This document shows positions 11,315 to 23,046 of a stretch of DNA of 64,000 nt, one piece after another. Each line of letters begins with the position of its first letter. Position 1 is the stretch's first letter. Made by a program: the position numbers and the translations under genes. The notes under the pieces are model-generated. The model saw only the letters and a program-made list of their open reading frames with translations, had not been told where the DNA came from and made no database searches. Origin of the DNA: Capillidium heterosporum (lineage: Eukaryota > Entomophthoromycota > Entomophthoromycetes > Entomophthorales > Capillidiaceae); NCBI GenBank assembly GCA_016630905.1, contig WBMQ01000011.1, positions 1,302,001-1,366,000 on the forward strand. The letters run 5' to 3'.

Positions 11315-12436
11315 TTTATGACAAAATATTTTTATATGACGAACTTTAATTAGTATTTTAAATCGTATAATGCAGTATCGATCGACGTGGGCTAGCCCCC
11401 AGACTTACAATTTAATCCAATAAAATTAACCCGTATCTCATATCCCACCACCATTCCTATCAACAGCTTCACCACGGCTACTACCACTACTACTATGATC
11501 CTATTAGCGACCACCCTAACTTTAATTTTAACTTTAACTACATAAGGCTTTGATACCTAAACACTTTGGCAAAGTATCTCATTGAGAACTCAAATTTTTA
11601 CAACACTTAGGCACATGTAAATAAACGATATTTTATCTATATGATATAGCTGTATTTTGCTAGCTTATTTCAAAAATATTTAGGGTAGTGTGATAATGTA
11701 TCATCAAATTGATTGAAGACAACCGATAGATATTTTGAAATAGTACAAGTAGGATTAATCCGACCTTGGGTAGTTGTAGCTTTTAGTTTGATTCTATAAG
11801 CTGGTTATATACTTTGATCTAACGACAGGGCTACTTTAGATCATTCTAGGATCCATCTTGTAGACACGAATTCACTCTTTCTATTTATCCCATTCTTTCC
11901 TTATTCTTGATGTAAACTTTAATTATAGTTGGAAACTGTACTCATACCCCTAAAGTAGAGGTTTCAGGATCGAATATGTATATTTTGAGGTGGCTCAGTT
12001 GAATCCTCAAAGTTTTGCTTATGTAGAAGTGGATGGCAAATTAAATAGTAATTTATATTGGAACTTAAACATATTTCGCTGCCGTTCCAAGCTGAACAAT
12101 TTAGCTAAATAACGACTGCCTTTGACCTAGGTAGCTTGAAGGATAGGCGGCTCCTCAAGCTTTTAGTTTACCTAAAGCACTTGGCTACTACAAATTACTT
12201 GCGACTGCAATTTTAAGTTATAATTTAAATCGCTTTTGGCTGATGTGGTACATGATGGGTCAAGCAAACTCTCAACTAGAAGTTGCCATAAGGTACTATT
12301 GATTACAAGCTCAATGGATATCGAGCTATAAAAGCTTATAGCTCCCACTCCTACACTAAAGCTTAAACAAAGATGCTTAGCCTGGACAACTATAATATTG
12401 ACCACCTCAAACCTAGTGGTTGGAAATTGAATTCTA
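11315..12436. other. 3' flank of the Num1-like gene and intergenic
   Basis: It contains the 3' untranslated region of the Num1-like gene (AT-rich, several AATAAA-like words near 11420) and about 1 kb with no supported gene. The minus-strand open frame at 12172-12468 runs into the Hsp20 gene and has no domain-like content. Confidence 0.4.
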
Positions 12437-13934
12437 ATAAAGTTAAACGACACTACCTCAATGACCAATCAGTACATCATTCCTAAAACCGACAAGAACT
12501 CCAAAGTCTACGTCAAATTACCTGGTGCCAAGAAAGAGGATATTCACCTCGATACCACATCTAAACGTATCCAGGTCTATGACGAGTTCAAACATGCAGA
12601 GGATATCCACAAACTGAAGTTCCTATGTGCTGCAAGTCGCATATTCGATACCTTCTGCCGCCATGTAAACTCACCCAATGGCGTTATTATCGAGGAAACA
12701 TATGCCAAACATGAGAATGGGATCCTAGTCGTCACCATACCTAAAGATAAAGCTATCGAATGTAAGACCATTGCCATAACTTGGCCCGTGCTTTTATGCT
12801 AAGTGCAGATAAATTATGTTTCTTTAGTTTACCTGTATTTTAACTATAACCAGCCTTATATAAGCATGCTCTAAAGTTTGTTATCGATAAGCTTCTAACT
12901 TAAAAATGAGCAGCGCGTGCAACCTAGTCGACCTCTACATCTTACATCCATAAAGCGACTCAAGTGAGTTTACTCAACTTCTATGGACTAAGCCTCATCC
13001 AACACCTGTACTTCCAGGCACCACTATTACCGCTTGTGTAAACCATTTGTGCTTTGCATCAGTACCAAGCATACTAGTAAGTGTATATAGGATCATAAGC
13101 AAAAGCTCTTGTGCTTCAAATCGAAGATGTTAGATTTGTTAGCTGATTGGAACTGCAGATACACGTATTAAACTGGCAGTAGAGGTGGGTTTATGATGAT
13201 GTAAAAACGATGCTAGACTAGAAGATTGGAACTGTAAACGATTGAATACTATAAAATATCCAAATTTCCTTTATATCTTCTAGATTCCTTCAGCTTTCCA
13301 CCTCTACTTTTGCTTTCACTCATATCTATTCTTTTGTTATGTAAGATACCCAGCTATAGAGCAGCAAACCCAAGTAGTAAAATTTGTAAGCACGAACAGC
13401 AGTAACTATGAACCACCTTTCTTAGAGCAGTTGGCAAGGAGACTGGCTAAAATAGCTGGTTGTAAAAGTCAAAGTTGGGTGGGTTTCAAGGTTTAGTGTA
13501 ATAGATGTGTCAAGGCTTCAAGCTTTATGTATCAAACCAATAATGCTTGTCCCAACTATTTTGTCAAATTAGACTTTCCATGAGTCCTTAGAGTACTACT
13601 TTGAAGTAGATTGTATATGGCTATGTCCTATCTTAATCTTTGTGTTCTTCCGATCTACACTGATATGGATTCGATATACAGCATATTCGAAATTAAATGG
13701 GCAAAGTATTTCATATGATAGCCTACAATAAAGCTGTGTGTGTTTGATATCCACTTTTGAATTGAATGACAAGTTTAAATGTTTTCAACTCCGACTCCAA
13801 CTATATCTATAAGAACTAGGTTACTTCAACAATGAGAAATACATCCTTCTTATCACTCTAACTAAATCCATTAATTGCTTAGATATCGGTGATATAGAGT
13901 TTCACATATATTTCTGAGTAAGCTTCACAGAACT
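12437..13934. repeat. Right arm of 1,498-bp inverted repeat IR1
   Basis: Reverse-complement partner of 1743-3240, of identical length, with only a few substitutions visible (for example in the second codon block of the Hsp20 gene and near 12970 and 13120). It carries the second Hsp20 copy and its 3' flank. Beyond 13934 the two loci show no obvious similarity. Confidence 0.9.
12461..12802 (+). CDS. Small heat-shock protein (Hsp20/alpha-crystallin family), copy 2
   Basis: 113 aa, intronless, identical to the copy at 2875-3216 except Asp for Glu at position 11. It has the same alpha-crystallin landmarks (LPGAKKEDIHLD, ENGILVVTIPK, terminal I-A-I). The two genes point away from each other, each reading outward from the 9.2-kb spacer. 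Near-complete identity, including the non-coding 3' flank, argues for a recent duplication or ongoing homogenisation rather than selection on the protein alone. A role in stress protection is inferred from the family only. Confidence 0.75.
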   Translation: MTNQYIIPKTDKNSKVYVKLPGAKKEDIHLDTTSKRIQVYDEFKHAEDIHKLKFLCAASRIFDTFCRHVNSPNGVIIEETYAKHENGILVVTIPKDKAIECKTIAITWPVLLC

Positions 13935-16900
13935 CATTAGACTTGTATAAATATATCGAGAATTAGCAAGCTGGATTATAAATTTGTACTTTTAAGCTAT
14001 TATTTGATAATAAAGTGTAACAACCTTGGTCGTTGCAATTCTTATTATTAGATCATAGACCTATTATCCTCTTTGCTTTCCTTTTCCATTATATTTCTTT
14101 ATCAATTTCAATTTTTTCCATTCTTAATTCGTAACTACTTTAGTTATGAATCTACATCACATATTGGATATTTTGATTCCCTTTTATTCTTTTATTTCTT
14201 GACTCCAACCATCATCTGGAAACTCCGATCATTAGCGGTATATTATCTGATCCCATCATTCCAAAGCAGTTGATAGTATCACTGGCCTTTCTGGCTAAAC
14301 TTTGTAAACGTTCTAATTAATCTATAAAGTAGTTAATTGCAGATGGGAACCTAATACCCCTAACGTAACTATGGTCGAGGTACCAAAGAAATATTTAAAC
14401 CCTTTGATTATTACCAAAAACTAGTATCTTGACAACGTTCCACCTTGCTACCCCTAGCTGTTACTCACCACTTGTTCCTAGCCATAGCTGTTTTCAGTAG
14501 CTTGATTTCGCTTCTTATTTTCTGAATAAAGTCTTGTCCTTTACTCATATATATGTTTTCAGTATAGTATTACTATGTGATCTAACCCTCCTGTTCTCCT
14601 AATCTCTTATTACCCTTTAACGATTCTTGCTACCCTTGGATCTCACCTCTTTTAGGCAATTAATATTGCCAATACGACCAACCCTTTCGAGCCAACTTTT
14701 ACCTTTGACCCAAGTCTTGTAGCATCGGTTGCTGCTCAACAACCACATAGTAGGCCCCCTCCTATCCAGCTCCAGTTCGTACCCAAGTCTCAATTCATCC
14801 CCTCAGCCCTCTCTTAAAACTGGAATTTGACTACCATTATATGGGCGCTTCTTATGGTGTATCTCTTTTACCTGGCTATTCGATCTATCATCCAGAGAAT
14901 CTAGGCCTTTATCACTAATGCAACGGTAGGCTTTAGCTCTGCTTTCATAACCTACCACGTCATTAGCTTTCAATATGATGCCATAATTAGTTGGATCTAA
15001 CGACATTTCCTTGGACCTTACAGATATAATTTTGATAGTGGAAAATTAATTCGAAAATCAACTTGTTGAGAATGATCTGAGAATACTAATTGGGATTTAA
15101 TCTTTGATATTAACTGAGTTTCGGTTTACAATAAATAAAATGATAAGTAGTATCAAATGTGAAATTTAGCCTCTAGTCCTTCATAGCTTCTGTTAAAATT
15201 CATTTCAAACCTATAGCAAAACACTCTAGGTCACTACTTGAGAAAAAGCACTCAAAATAGACGTATTTGTTTACTATAACTCTTATAAAATTAGTACTCT
15301 GGATGTAAATGAAAAGTAATTTTATACAATAATAATTGAAGCGTATACAATTCCATCCTTTTGTATGCTTTAGGTTTTGACTTTGATGATAGATCCAATT
15401 TAAAGCTATTCCTAAATATCAATCCATCGCCACCTCCTTCTGTTTTCGACATGCTATTCTGTCGTCAAATTATATCCGTATAGTTAGTGATAATATTTTC
15501 TTGTCAGCAGTTAGTTGACCTAGTGTAACAAAATTTGGATAAGCATTGACTGATTCCATTATATTTTAATAGACACCAACTCCTCTTAGAATGATAAATT
15601 TGCTAGGAATAAATATTAATCATAAATTTTCCTAAAAGAGAAAATATTGATCAAGCAAAAGTATTTTTTGAGGAAAAGCCAAAATTTCAAAAATAACATA
15701 GTTAGCTAATCAGTACAATAAATAAAGCTGATAGTAAGTAACGGTAGCTATTGAAAAGCTGTAGATGAAGGTTTATAGGCTTATTAGGATAGCCTAAGCC
15801 AATCGTCGAAAGTTCCCAATTTGAAGATATAGGAGATTGGGTAAGAGTAATGTTGAAGGAACTTTATCATTAAACGAACTAACAGTTATTTAGCTTACAG
15901 TATTTTATAGCTGGTTTATATGTCAAATTACCTTAAGTTTACCTTCAAATGAAAGTCCAAGACATATAAGATGCTGCCACAACTATCTTTTGAATTAGAG
16001 CCAAACCCATGAATCGATAAGTATTTCCTAGCCTAATTTTTGCCAAAATATCAATATATAAGAATCTAATTTAATAATATTTATCTCTCATCATTTCAAA
16101 AGTAGCCGATCATATAAACCATCATCCGTAAAATAATATATTGACGAGAATATAATTCAATTTTTAATTCTATAAAATAAAAAGCCATCTTTACCTTTGA
16201 AGACAGCTACTTATAAATGCTATACGACCTAAAATGAAATATATTGGAGATAAGTTACAAAGTTTAGAAACTACCTCCCATTTACGATACTGGTCTACCT
16301 TTCTAAAAATGCTTTGAGAGGATAAACTGATTGATGATAGCTATCGGATTTTTAACATTAGCAAAGATTCATTATCAGTCGTAAGTTTAATATATATACA
16401 TTATAAAATATTTTAATATCTAATAATTTACTAAAATATGTTTTAACAAGTAGATTTGATTTCGATCACTCCATTGACTTCAATTTAGCACTTTGACAAT
16501 ACCAGCTCCAACTTTTTAGTATAGTCTACTAAACTAACTGATGGAAGCCGTGTCTACTGTTCTTTCACCACTCCTAAAACTGATATACATAATACTTATT
16601 AAACATATAAAATCTACATTAATTTATCATATATTGTGAAAGACAATACCAGCTTACTATCGACTCAAAACTATTTATATCAATTATCAACCTGAACGAG
16701 TATTCAGCTACTCCGAACTCTAGCTTCTTAAGTAATCAACAAATGTGATGCCGAACTCTTAGATTTTTCATAACTTCTTGACGGGTTATCAGTAACAAAT
16801 TCGATTTATAAATTGAGAGAGGGCTCTGATAACTGCTTTCCTTAAAGACGATCCAAGATACATAGGACCACTGGTGTAGGTTAAATAGCAAGTATCTTAT

Positions 16901-17332
16901 CTAGAAAGTAAACTTCTCATCCTCTACACTTTTGGAATCTGTATAGCTATTGAGTTCTAGAAAATTTACCAGTAATTCAAGAGGTACTGAAGGCTATCTT
17001 CGTTTTAACTAGGTGATACGTACAGTGTGTCAACTAGAATTACTATAAGCTAATAAGTGAGCATGGGCTCAACTCTTCATTTTAAATGGGAATAAGTATG
17101 AAATCGAACGAAAGGTTGCAAAATATCTTCTACAGTCGGTTTACCTTGAAGCTCAAGGTAAAGTCTAGATAAATGTCAAACTATTCCCTACTATACTATA
17201 AATGGAATAATAAAAGTTTTATATGTTCTATTAATCCACAAAATTACAATAAATATTTAGATATATTTATATTTTATTATAAAAAGTCTATAACGTGTCT
17301 ATCAGAAAACAAATAAATAATCGGATAAAAAA
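13935..17332. other. 3.4-kb gene-poor AT-rich region
   Basis: Apart from the splice-flanked frame at 14656-14817, no supported gene was found. The part from 14400 to 14820 is pyrimidine-rich on the plus strand and less AT-rich than its surroundings, which may mark a decayed gene. From 15000 to 17300 the sequence is uniformly AT-rich and empty on both strands. Confidence 0.4.
14656..14817 (+). other. Possible orphan exon / gene relic
   Basis: A 53-codon frame ending in TAA follows a convincing acceptor (ACCTCTTTTAG). It is Pro/Gln/Ser/Phe-rich (PFEPTFTFDPSLVASVAAQQ then a P-rich stretch) with coding-like codon choice. No upstream exon or start was recognised, and no family was recognised. The sequence just downstream also holds coding-like frames in other phases, so a broken gene is a reasonable reading. 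Confidence 0.25.
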
Positions 17333-17704
17333 TTAGCTGACCAATCGCGAAACACTGGAATTGTTGGATGAAGAGTACAAAGACATCTCATCAATCTGGT
17401 AGATCAATTCCTCATCCAGACATTCCATTTGAACCAAGGGTTCAGGGCCAGGTAGATTATCGGGATCCCAGTTGGGGTTGGAGGCTGAACAAGACATGCA
17501 AAAGTAACTGACTAAACTTTTATCTTTGTTGGTTTTGATAATTTTACTAGACTTGGAATCTTTTACTACAATGTCGAGCTTGTAGTTGCATTTTGGACAT
17601 ATGGGTTGTTTGGTATCATCTTGATGGATGCTTATTAGGTAGGTATGGAACTTGTTGACTAGCTTGAAATGCTTAGATGCCAACGTGTTTATGGATGCCA
17701 GCAT
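17333..17704 (-). CDS. Small zinc-ribbon-like protein, unknown function
   Basis: Intronless, 123 aa. Two CxxC pairs, Cys36-Pro-Lys-Cys39 and Cys69-Met-Ser-Cys72, are spaced by about 30 residues, the layout of a zinc ribbon. A lysine-rich loop lies between them. The C-terminal third is acidic (ECLDEELIYQIDEMS) and ends in a Ser/Asn tail. No signal peptide or membrane segment. The family is not recognised. It could be a transcription-related or ubiquitin-related adaptor, but nothing visible decides this. It is the first gene of the housekeeping island and stands alone, about 0.9 kb from MPC1. It could also be the C-terminal exon of a longer protein, though the ATG start is plausible. Confidence 0.55.
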   Translation of the reverse strand: MLASINTLASKHFKLVNKFHTYLISIHQDDTKQPICPKCNYKLDIVVKDSKSSKIIKTNKDKSLVSYFCMSCSASNPNWDPDNLPGPEPLVQMECLDEELIYQIDEMSLYSSSNNSSVSRLVS

Positions 17705-18565
17705 GCTTGTCGAGTATAAAAATGAAAGTATCTTTTTGAAATGTTACTTGAGCTTTTAATTTAAAGTTTTGTGTGCCTCTATATAGTGCTAAGATTTTGA
17801 TGGATATGCGTAGAATTTATGGGAATCTTAGCTTATCATGCGAGTTATAGGCGACACTTCGATAGACTTTTGATTTCTTTTAAGATGGGCGGAAAATTGA
17901 CTACTTTTGACTATAGCTTCCAATTGAACGGTAAGTCCAATATGAATTGTAGCTGATTTAATCAATGGATTTTTGTTCAGGAAAGTTGGACTATTTGGCT
18001 GAAGAATAAATAGGAGCACATAGCTATTATATATGTACATAAACTATACACTGAAATTCGAGCATTAAATTAATTTGGAGGACTTTTTATCCAGCTCCAA
18101 TCGAAATTTCAACTGAAAGTTGGGCTTCAACTACAGATAGGGTTAGCAGCTGAAGTTAAAAACAATATGTTGGAAAGAAACATCCAAGTATACTTTGAAT
18201 GAATTTGCCCTAACTACATCCAAGGCCCTTTACTGTGGGACATATTAAAAATTACATCTCACCGATTTACTATTAAAACGTATAGCGGACTGAAAAACTA
18301 CCAGCCTACAAAACATCAACTTCCCAAGAGTCAGCTTCGTTTAGACTTAGTCATACCCCATCACTACAGCTTGGAGCTCTTATCTAAAAAACTAAATTGA
18401 TAAAGTCATGTTATCCCAAATTGAAAGGTTTTCCCTAATCAAAGCTTTCAAAACTGGCCAATAGAAATCGAAGTTTTTATCTCCAACAAAAGGCAACTTT
18501 TACAAGGATTTCGATCAGGTCTTTAGATACAGAGAAGAGACGTTTCAACAGTTCTATATTACAAG
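17705..18565. other. Intergenic, no gene seen
   Basis: Upstream region shared by the minus-strand zinc-ribbon gene and the plus-strand MPC1 gene, so it should contain two divergent promoters. The short minus-strand open frame at 17828-18040 lacks recognisable features. Confidence 0.4.
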
Positions 18566-19199
18566 ATGAGTGGACCAGCAACATCGAGCTTCTTTCAACA
18601 ACTTACTACCAAATTGGCTTCCAAGGAGACGCGAAGCTACCTATGCAGGTAATTCATACAGTTTGTAACGAAAACTAATTGGTTATTTATTATCTAGTAC
18701 TGTAAGTTGCCTTTTTATATTGAAATTTTGATAATAACATACTATATATTTTATAATCTATAAAACAGCACTTCTGGGGTCCAGGTATTGTTATTTATTA
18801 TCAATTTTCCAACTGAAACCAACTTTTAACCTAAAATTAGTTGCTAACTGGGGTATCCCTATTGCCGCCTTCAATGATTTGGGTAAAGATCCTGAATTGA
18901 TATCTGGCAAAATGACAACTGGTAACATTTATTTTCTATTTATTAACCAACTTTGTTTAAAAGCTCTGTGCCTCTACTCCATGGTATTCATGCGGTTCGC
19001 CTTACAAGTCCAACCTAGAAACTTGCTGTTGTTCTCCTGCCACTTCACCAACGAAATCATGCAGTTGACCCAAGGCTACCGCTTCGTACAACACCACTAC
19101 TACCCCAATCTACCCGTATTCAGTCGTGCTCCAAGTACTCAGTTGAGTCAAGAGGCTACTGCCAAGTTGGTGCCTACAACCAAATCTAATGAGAACTGA
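18566..19199 (+). CDS. MPC1: Mitochondrial pyruvate carrier subunit 1
   Basis: Five exons: 18566-18648, 18698-18701, 18769-18784, 18841-18921, 18964-19199. Together they give 139 aa, with the frame closing exactly. The family signature is clear: [20 protein letters not shown] followed by ISGKM, then [20 protein letters not shown] and [21 protein letters not shown]1 pairs with MPC2/3 in the inner mitochondrial membrane to import pyruvate. Human MPC1 is about 109 aa; the extra length here is mainly a polar C-terminal tail (after the FVQHHYYPN segment) of unknown role. Exon 2 is only 4 nt (TACT) between AG and GTAAGT, and exon 3 only 16 nt. Skipping exon 2 would destroy the conserved STHFWGP motif by frameshift, so the microexon is well supported. 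The gene converges on the carbonic anhydrase gene with a 52-bp gap. Confidence 0.93.
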
Positions 19200-19251
19200 A
19201 ATAAACAATGCAATTTTTATATGGAATTTATAAGTTTATTGTATTTAAAAG

Positions 19252-20045
19252 TTAGGCGTCGGTTATATATCCAGTACCTACGTCGTAGACCCAACCGTGT
19301 ACGGTGAGTTTACCAGCTTGTAAAGCTTTGGCGACGGAAGCATGGCTTTCAACTACTTTTACCGAGTTTTTAACGTTGAGGTGGACTAGTTTCTTCCAAG
19401 CTTCGTTCTCATCTTTACCTATTAAAAGTTTAATCGATTTATTTTAAAGTTAGTATACCTTCCAATACGGCCTTATTTTCTATTATAAAGTGTTAAGTTA
19501 GTTGGTTGCCTAGTAGGGATAAAATTTACTTTGAGCTAGTTCGGATATGGGCTTCAGCCACTCACTGGTCTTTTGGAGTTCACAGCCTAGTAAAGCTGCT
19601 TTGACCCCGGAGCATCCGTAGTGACCACATACGATTATATGTTTGAGGTCTAAAGTTTCGGCGGCGAACTCTAATATTGAATCTAAACTTTTATCGTCGG
19701 CACGACATTGGTTAGCGATGTTCCTATGAACAAAAAAGTCTCCCAGATCTGAATTAAAAGTTTGTTTAAAAGTTGAATAGTAGTAAAATAGTTACCTCCA
19801 TCTAGTACAGTTGTCTCAGGTATCCTAGAGTCGGCGCAACCTATCCACAGCACTTTAGGGTCCTGACCCTTTTCAAATTGCTTCAATAGTTCGGGACTAC
19901 TAACCTGCTTCTGCTTGGCCCAACTGGCATTCTTGGCTAGAAGTTGGGCTAACAGTGGGCTGCTCGAACTTTTTGTCGAGCATAGACGGATGGACCGGAT
20001 TAGAGGCTGAGCCTTCTTACAGGAGTTGAAGTATCTGGGTACCAT
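19252..20045 (-). CDS. Beta-class carbonic anhydrase
   Basis: Four exons on the minus strand: 20045-19796, 19748-19530, 19479-19459, 19418-19252, giving 218 aa. Zinc ligands are visible as Cys70 in GCADSRIPE (with Asp72 and Arg74 of the catalytic dyad) and His126 with Cys129 in VCGHYGCSG. The segment GDLGDFFVHRNIANQC is typical of the active-site wall. The enzyme interconverts CO2 and bicarbonate, supplying bicarbonate for carboxylations. The first 30 residues are basic, Ser-rich and free of acidic residues (MVPRYFNSCKKAQPLIRSIR), compatible with a mitochondrial presequence, though a cytosolic form is possible. Exon 3 is only 21 nt. The 3' end faces MPC1, so the transcripts may overlap. Confidence 0.93.
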
Positions 20046-20532
20046 CTTGGAGGTTTTTGCTGAAAAAGCTTTTGTGCTGAAGCTCGATCATCTTCTAGAT
20101 ACTTTTATAGTGATAGTATCGTGAAATGTCGTAAAATTATTGAGTAGGTTTGAGAACATTATATTCCCAATTAAATTTTACGAGATGTATGGCTTTTAGC
20201 CTGCAGGTATGGCTAAATAAATGCACCTTGGTGGGATCTAGATTAGTAATTGAATTGGTATTTTAGGTGGGGTAAATAGTGTAGCCAATACGGTAGAATT
20301 AAATGCCGTACTCCATTTATCAAAGTCAAGTGCCATGATTTTCGATCTGGTACGAAGCTGTCTAGCGTGAAGCCCAAGTGTTGCAATAGCATTCCCTAAG
20401 CAAGAATATTATTCGCCAATAACAAATGTCATGAAATTTACACATCCAAACCTTCAATCACCCACTATTCCAAAGTGATAAACTTTTATTGACTCCAAGC
20501 CCAACCTTTGACTCTGTTGACAAAATCAAGAA
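20046..20532. other. Divergent promoter region
   Basis: 487 bp separating the minus-strand carbonic anhydrase gene from the plus-strand ALG14 gene. It should hold both promoters. No clear TATA box or further coding sequence was identified. Confidence 0.4.
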
Positions 20533-21330
20533 ATGCTAGTATACGCATTGGCTCTTACAACTCTACTTTTGGCAGCCCTATTTATTGTCAAATATGTCTC
20601 AACTAATCGAATACTCAACAATGAAAAGCGCCTAATGGTTCTCTTGGGTTCAGGTAATCTATTCCTATTCATTGTTTAAAAGCCAAGAAACTAAAACTTG
20701 ATAAAGGAGGACATACTATGGAGATGGTACAACTACTAAAAAGTATAGATTTGAAGAAATTTAAGAAAAGAATCTATCTGATTCAACAAAACGATAGTTT
20801 AAGCTCAAAAAAGTGTAAAGATTTGGAATTGGAGCTAGGAGGGGACGTAGATGAAGTAAAATTATATACTTTGCCTATTTTAATTATTAGTATAAACTTT
20901 TATATTTGAGGCGAAGTAGACAAGTTGGTCAAAGTTGGTTGACTACACCTTTCAGTGTACTACTATCCTGTTTAGATATCGTACCGTTGCTCTTAAACGA
21001 AGACCCTAATTTAGTAGCTTTTATTCTTTTTCTTTAACCAACCTACATTTTAGATAATATCGAACGGTCCAGGAAGTTGTGTACCGTTATTTTATATAAG
21101 TAAGATATTGAAGGTAGTATTTTATAGATTGTATTAGTAATATAGATTTCTATTAGTTTTTAACTTTGAGTGCCAAGTTCAAGTTGATTTATGTCGAATC
21201 GTTTGCAAGAGTCAATAGTTTATCTTTGAGTGGTAAACTGGTGTACTATATTGTAGATTTGTTTTTCGTTCAGTGGCCTGAGTTGGCTGAGGCTTACCCT
21301 AAAGCAAAATACGATGGAATTTTAATTTGA
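20533..21330 (+). CDS. ALG14: UDP-GlcNAc transferase subunit ALG14 (one abnormal splice junction)
   Basis: Exons 20533-20653, 20707-20875, 20911-21013, 21054-21113 and 21178-21330 give about 201 aa. Alg14 anchors the catalytic subunit Alg13 on the ER membrane for the second step of lipid-linked oligosaccharide synthesis. Seen here: one N-terminal membrane helix (MLVYALALTTLLLAALFIV), then GSGGHTMEM, the RSRQVGQSW motif, SNGPGSCVP, YVESFARVNSLSLSGK and VQWPELAEAYPKA, all family hallmarks in order. The junction between exons 2 and 3 is odd: reading must pass from ...YTLP to RSRQ, but no GT donor exists there. The 35-nt gap begins TATTTT and ends GAG, and reading through it meets a stop. A one-base loss at the donor, a non-canonical intron or a sequence error would each explain it. 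The other three introns are standard. Confidence 0.82.
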
Positions 21331-23046
21331 GCTTGGGTATTGTTTGGGCAGTAAGAGACAGTAGCAGCTGTTGAGAATAGATCTAAAGAAATTTCCGAAG
21401 TTGTAGCTCTGTTTATGTGCTGATGTCTTTTTAGATAAAGCATATTTTGAATCAACTTATATTTTCCACAACTGACAGCCTTTAATACTTTTGCTTATAT
21501 TGACCTTGAATATGTATCGGACTCTTAACTTTCAATTTTTAAACTCTAGCTTTCATTTAAAGAACATTTGGTAAAGTTATATTTCATTTTTTTGAGAATT
21601 AGTAATAGGAATGGTGCGTATATCATATTTTACAGTTAAACCTATCCTTTTGGTTTTCCCTACTATATTGATCTATTATTAGCATATGTAGTTTAGATGG
21701 TTTACAACAATGGGTTAGAACTCTAAAGTATTATTTCCAAGGATTTAAGCTTTGATTAGTGAGTGTATGAGAAGACATCTAAAAAGGTTATATCTTAGAA
21801 TTTAGAGTGAATATGACATGTAATACTGCGAGGAAATGTATTGAGATGGGTTAGTTAAATAGTCTATAGAGTGAAGGATGTAGATTAAGTTGATTATAGT
21901 AGTATTTTCAAATCACGATTGGATATATTGAAATATAGCTAATTAATATTTCGTTAGATTGGCAAGCAATAACGTACAAAGTATGATATACTTTAGTGGT
22001 AGCTAAATTGACTAAATAAGTTGACTTTGGCGTGCTATGTGGTACACCATACTTTTAAAGGTATTTTGTAGGTTTGGTAATTTTATACAAGCATAGTTTA
22101 GTGCTCACTATCACTATCCATCTAAATAAATCGAAGCAGATACACTTTGCTTTCCCTACACCTGTTTCTTAACTAATGTCCAGATTGCAAATTTTTACAA
22201 ACCTATTCGAAACACTTGTTAGAAGCGAGGCTAGTAACACTATAGTACAAGTTCCAACTATTTTTACTGTAGTTGAACAAACCTATATTTCATAGTGAAA
22301 GGCTTAGAAAATAATTTGAGATGCATTTCGGATTTATAAAGGTCATTCATATTGCAATTGTAAGGGTTTCAAGTTGGTAACGTGATCGGATTTACCCTTC
22401 CTCCGACTTTTTGGGAGCCTGTTCCTTACCACCAATCTTGGTTGGATATATTTCAAAAAGTATGACGAAAGTATATGTCAATTTGACTTATTAATCAAAA
22501 GTACTCAAGTTTCGTAGATTAGGAAATTGCGGGCCGTAAAAGTTGCATTGAACTATCACTGTTTCGATATTAAACTCATATTGGAAACTAGGAATTTAGT
22601 TAAATAGTAATGCAAACTTTATGGTTTATATTTTATCAGATCGGAATCCTAGAATAAAGCTTAGGCGATTAAATATTACAGTAGCCAATCAAGCTCAAGA
22701 AACCTGAGCACATTAAACGAAGTTGAGATCCTGGAAAAGTTCGCATTAAAATCTGAAAAAAATATCAATGGTCAAAGCCAACTTTTTAGAAAACTTTATA
22801 TTCATATCTCAAAAGTTTAGAAAGTTTTGGCGCAACAACATCGACTTGGACATAAAAGTTTGTATAGAAGTTGTTTCTAAGTTTGGCTTTCCATTTTCAA
22901 GTTGTTTTTCGACAGTAACTTAACTAAATTTGTTAAATTGTCTACATAAGCTCATAACTTTACAAGTATTATACCATCCAAGCTCGACCAAATTTTATCC
23001 ATTTTATAATAGATCAAAACGCCTAGTTAGTTGAACAGATATTGGT
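21331..23046. other. 1.7-kb intergenic region, no gene seen
   Basis: AT-rich sequence between ALG14 and the MTM1-like carrier, with no supported exon on either strand. Confidence 0.45.

Noticed and set aside
1743-13934. A composite transposon bounded by inverted repeats
   Set aside because: The arms contain an Hsp20 gene, not a transposase; no short terminal repeats or target-site duplication were seen, and the core holds ordinary fungal genes.
18879-19199. MPC1 starting at the ATG at 18879
   Set aside because: This would omit the conserved STHFWGPVANWG region encoded by upstream exons that splice cleanly in frame.
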